A DNA stretch of 7,571 nt from Pseudomonadota bacterium (GTDB lineage Bacteria > Pseudomonadota > Alphaproteobacteria > Reyranellales > Reyranellaceae), in contig JAEZHS010000081.1 in assembly GCA_023436825.1 (NCBI GenBank), positions 1 through 7,571 on the forward strand, in the 5' to 3' direction. The first letter of the stretch is position 1; each line of letters starts with the position of its first letter. Position numbers and translations under genes: made by a program. The notes beneath the pieces were generated by a model. It was not told the origin of the DNA and searched no databases. It saw nothing but the letters and a program-made list of their open reading frames with translations. Shown piece by piece: positions 6,279 through 7,571 of this stretch.

Positions 6279-7523
6279 TCAGTCGATAATGGCGGACTGG
6301 ACCATCGTCCTGAACTGGTTGCGCAGCGCGATCCGGTCGGGATCGCTCACCTGCACCATGTAGATGGCGACGAGCTGTTCCTTGGGGTCGACCCAGAACA
6401 GCGTGCCGGCATTGCCGGCCCAGCCATATTCACCGACCGAGCCTGGCAAGGCCGCTTCGCCCGTCATGGTGCGCACCTCGAAGCCGAGACCGAAGCCCAG
6501 GCCCGGCGGCCGGCCGGGCCGGTTGCCGGTGTGGTCCGCCGTCATGAAGGCCAGCGTCTGCTTACCGAGCACGCGCTTGCCGGCGAGCGATCCGCCATTG
6601 GCCAACATGGTGGCGAAGCGCAGGTAGTCGTCCATCGTCGAGGTGAGCCCACCGCCGCCGGATTCGTACCTGGCGCCGTCGTTCACGGCGAAGCGCGGCG
6701 TCATCGGCCGGCCGTTGGGCCGCGGCCCAGGCTGCGCCGCCCGCGACAGCTTGTCGGCCGGCACCTGGAAGCCGGTATCGGCCATGCCCAGCGGCTTGAA
6801 GACGCGTGCGCCCAGCGCCTCGCCGAGCTTCCTGCCGTCGACGACCTCGACCAGCCGGCCGAGCACGTCGGTCGACACGCCGTATTCCCAGCGCGCGCCC
6901 GGCGAGAATTTCAGCGCCAGGGTCGAGAGCCTGGCGACGAACTCCTCGTTGCTCATGCCGCGATCGCCGATCTTGGCCTCGGCATAGGACTGGTTGACCA
7001 GGGCCGCGCCGCGCGTGCCGTAGGTCAGGCCCGACGTGTGACGCAGCAGATCCTGCACCGTCATGGGCCGCTCGGGATCGCTGAGCTGCAGGACCGGCCG
7101 GCCCTCGACGACCTTCTCGGTGCCGACCTTCATCTTGCCGATCTCGGGCAGGAACTTCGATACGGGGTCGCTGACCTGCAGCCTGCCTTCCTCGACCATC
7201 TGCATGACCGCGACGCTGACGATCGGCTTGGTCATGGAGTAGATGCGGAAGATCGCGTCGGGCTTCATCGCATCGCCCGCCGCCACGTCGCGCTTGCCGA
7301 GCGTCGACACCCACGCGATCTTGCCGCGTCGCGCCACCAGCATGACGGCGCCCGGCACCAGGCCGGAGTCGACATGCTTCTGCGTCACCTCCTCGATGCG
7401 CTTGAGCTGCGTCGACGACAGGCCGACATCCTCGGGCTTGCCGGCCATCGGCAGCACGCCATTCTCGGCATGCGCCGCCGTCGCGACGGATGCCAGGGCG
7501 GCGGCAATGATGATCTTCTTCAT
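6279..7523 (-). CDS. Exported serine hydrolase, beta-lactamase class C/family VIII esterase superfamily (paralog 1)
   Basis: Predicted periplasmic serine hydrolase of 414 aa, first gene in the reading direction. It has a compact signal peptide (MKKIIIAAALASVATAAHA, cleavage likely after residue 19). Catalytic residues: S96-M-T-K99, Tyr214 in RWEYGV, and the third-motif region GWAGNAGT at 367-374. Other family stretches include RHTSGLTYG (161-169), ARYESGGGGL (284-293) and a C-terminal FWVDPKEQL (376-384). The length is normal for this family and all catalytic residues are present. The ATG at 7523 is preceded by GGGAGGAAG and gives a proper signal peptide. Only 48 nt lie upstream in the window, with no promoter I can defend, so the operon may begin further right. 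It probably shares a transcript with paralog 2, 14 nt downstream. Substrate unknown; a beta-lactamase role is possible but not favoured. Confidence 0.92.
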   Translation of the reverse strand: MKKIIIAAALASVATAAHAENGVLPMAGKPEDVGLSSTQLKRIEEVTQKHVDSGLVPGAVMLVARRGKIAWVSTLGKRDVAAGDAMKPDAIFRIYSMTKPIVSVAVMQMVEEGRLQVSDPVSKFLPEIGKMKVGTEKVVEGRPVLQLSDPERPMTVQDLLRHTSGLTYGTRGAALVNQSYAEAKIGDRGMSNEEFVARLSTLALKFSPGARWEYGVSTDVLGRLVEVVDGRKLGEALGARVFKPLGMADTGFQVPADKLSRAAQPGPRPNGRPMTPRFAVNDGARYESGGGGLTSTMDDYLRFATMLANGGSLAGKRVLGKQTLAFMTADHTGNRPGRPPGLGFGLGFEVRTMTGEAALPGSVGEYGWAGNAGTLFWVDPKEQLVAIYMVQVSDPDRIALRNQFRTMVQSAIID

Positions 7524-7571
7524 GACGCTTCCTCCCGGGGAAGACGGGGCGAGCTTAGAGCATGATGGGTC

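Noticed and set aside
6138..7565. Long plus-strand open frame (475 codons) antisense to hydrolase 1
   Set aside because: It is a shadow: its composition mirrors the minus-strand gene. A similar antisense frame lies opposite paralog 2 (5254-6141), as expected when two genes share sequence and codon bias.

Overview
The window is a high-GC stretch in which all seven genes lie on the minus strand, so they read from the right end to the left. Read that way the order is: two tandem secreted serine hydrolases of the SxxK beta-lactamase/esterase superfamily, a periplasmic substrate-binding protein, two ABC ATPases (LivG-like, LivF-like), and two membrane permeases (LivH-like, LivM-like). The high GC content, LivFGHM-type genes, and a characteristic palindromic intergenic element whose minus strand can be read as the peptide RLRGEVAAQRPEGS all point to an alphaproteobacterium, perhaps a rhizobial or Rhodospirillales-type soil organism. 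That placement is inference from style; there is no marker gene here.

Layout: 7523-6279 and 6264-5002 encode two hydrolases of almost equal length, separated by 14 nt and aligning without gaps over 391 residues (about 70% identity by hand count). A 122-nt gap (4880-5001) precedes the binding protein (4879-3686). A 141-nt gap (3545-3685) then holds an inverted pair of palindromic repeats. From 3544 down to 33 the four transporter genes are tightly packed: livG/livF overlap by 8 nt, livF/livH overlap by 3 nt within a GTGA, and livH/livM are 2 nt apart. A weak hairpin follows the last gene at the left edge.

Together the genes describe a complete branched-chain amino acid/amide-type (HAAT) importer: one periplasmic receptor, two permeases and two ATPases. 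Two exported hydrolases lie immediately upstream in the same orientation. A reasonable hypothesis is that the hydrolases release a small carboxylate, amide or amino-acid-like product in the periplasm, and that the receptor and LivGFHM complex import it. The substrate cannot be read from sequence. No RNA gene, CRISPR array, transposase or phage gene was seen. The large plus-strand open frames are antisense shadows typical of GC-rich DNA. The window is mostly ordinary metabolic content; the points most worth a second look are the hydrolase duplication next to the transporter and the covarying palindromic repeat between the receptor gene and the rest of the transporter.
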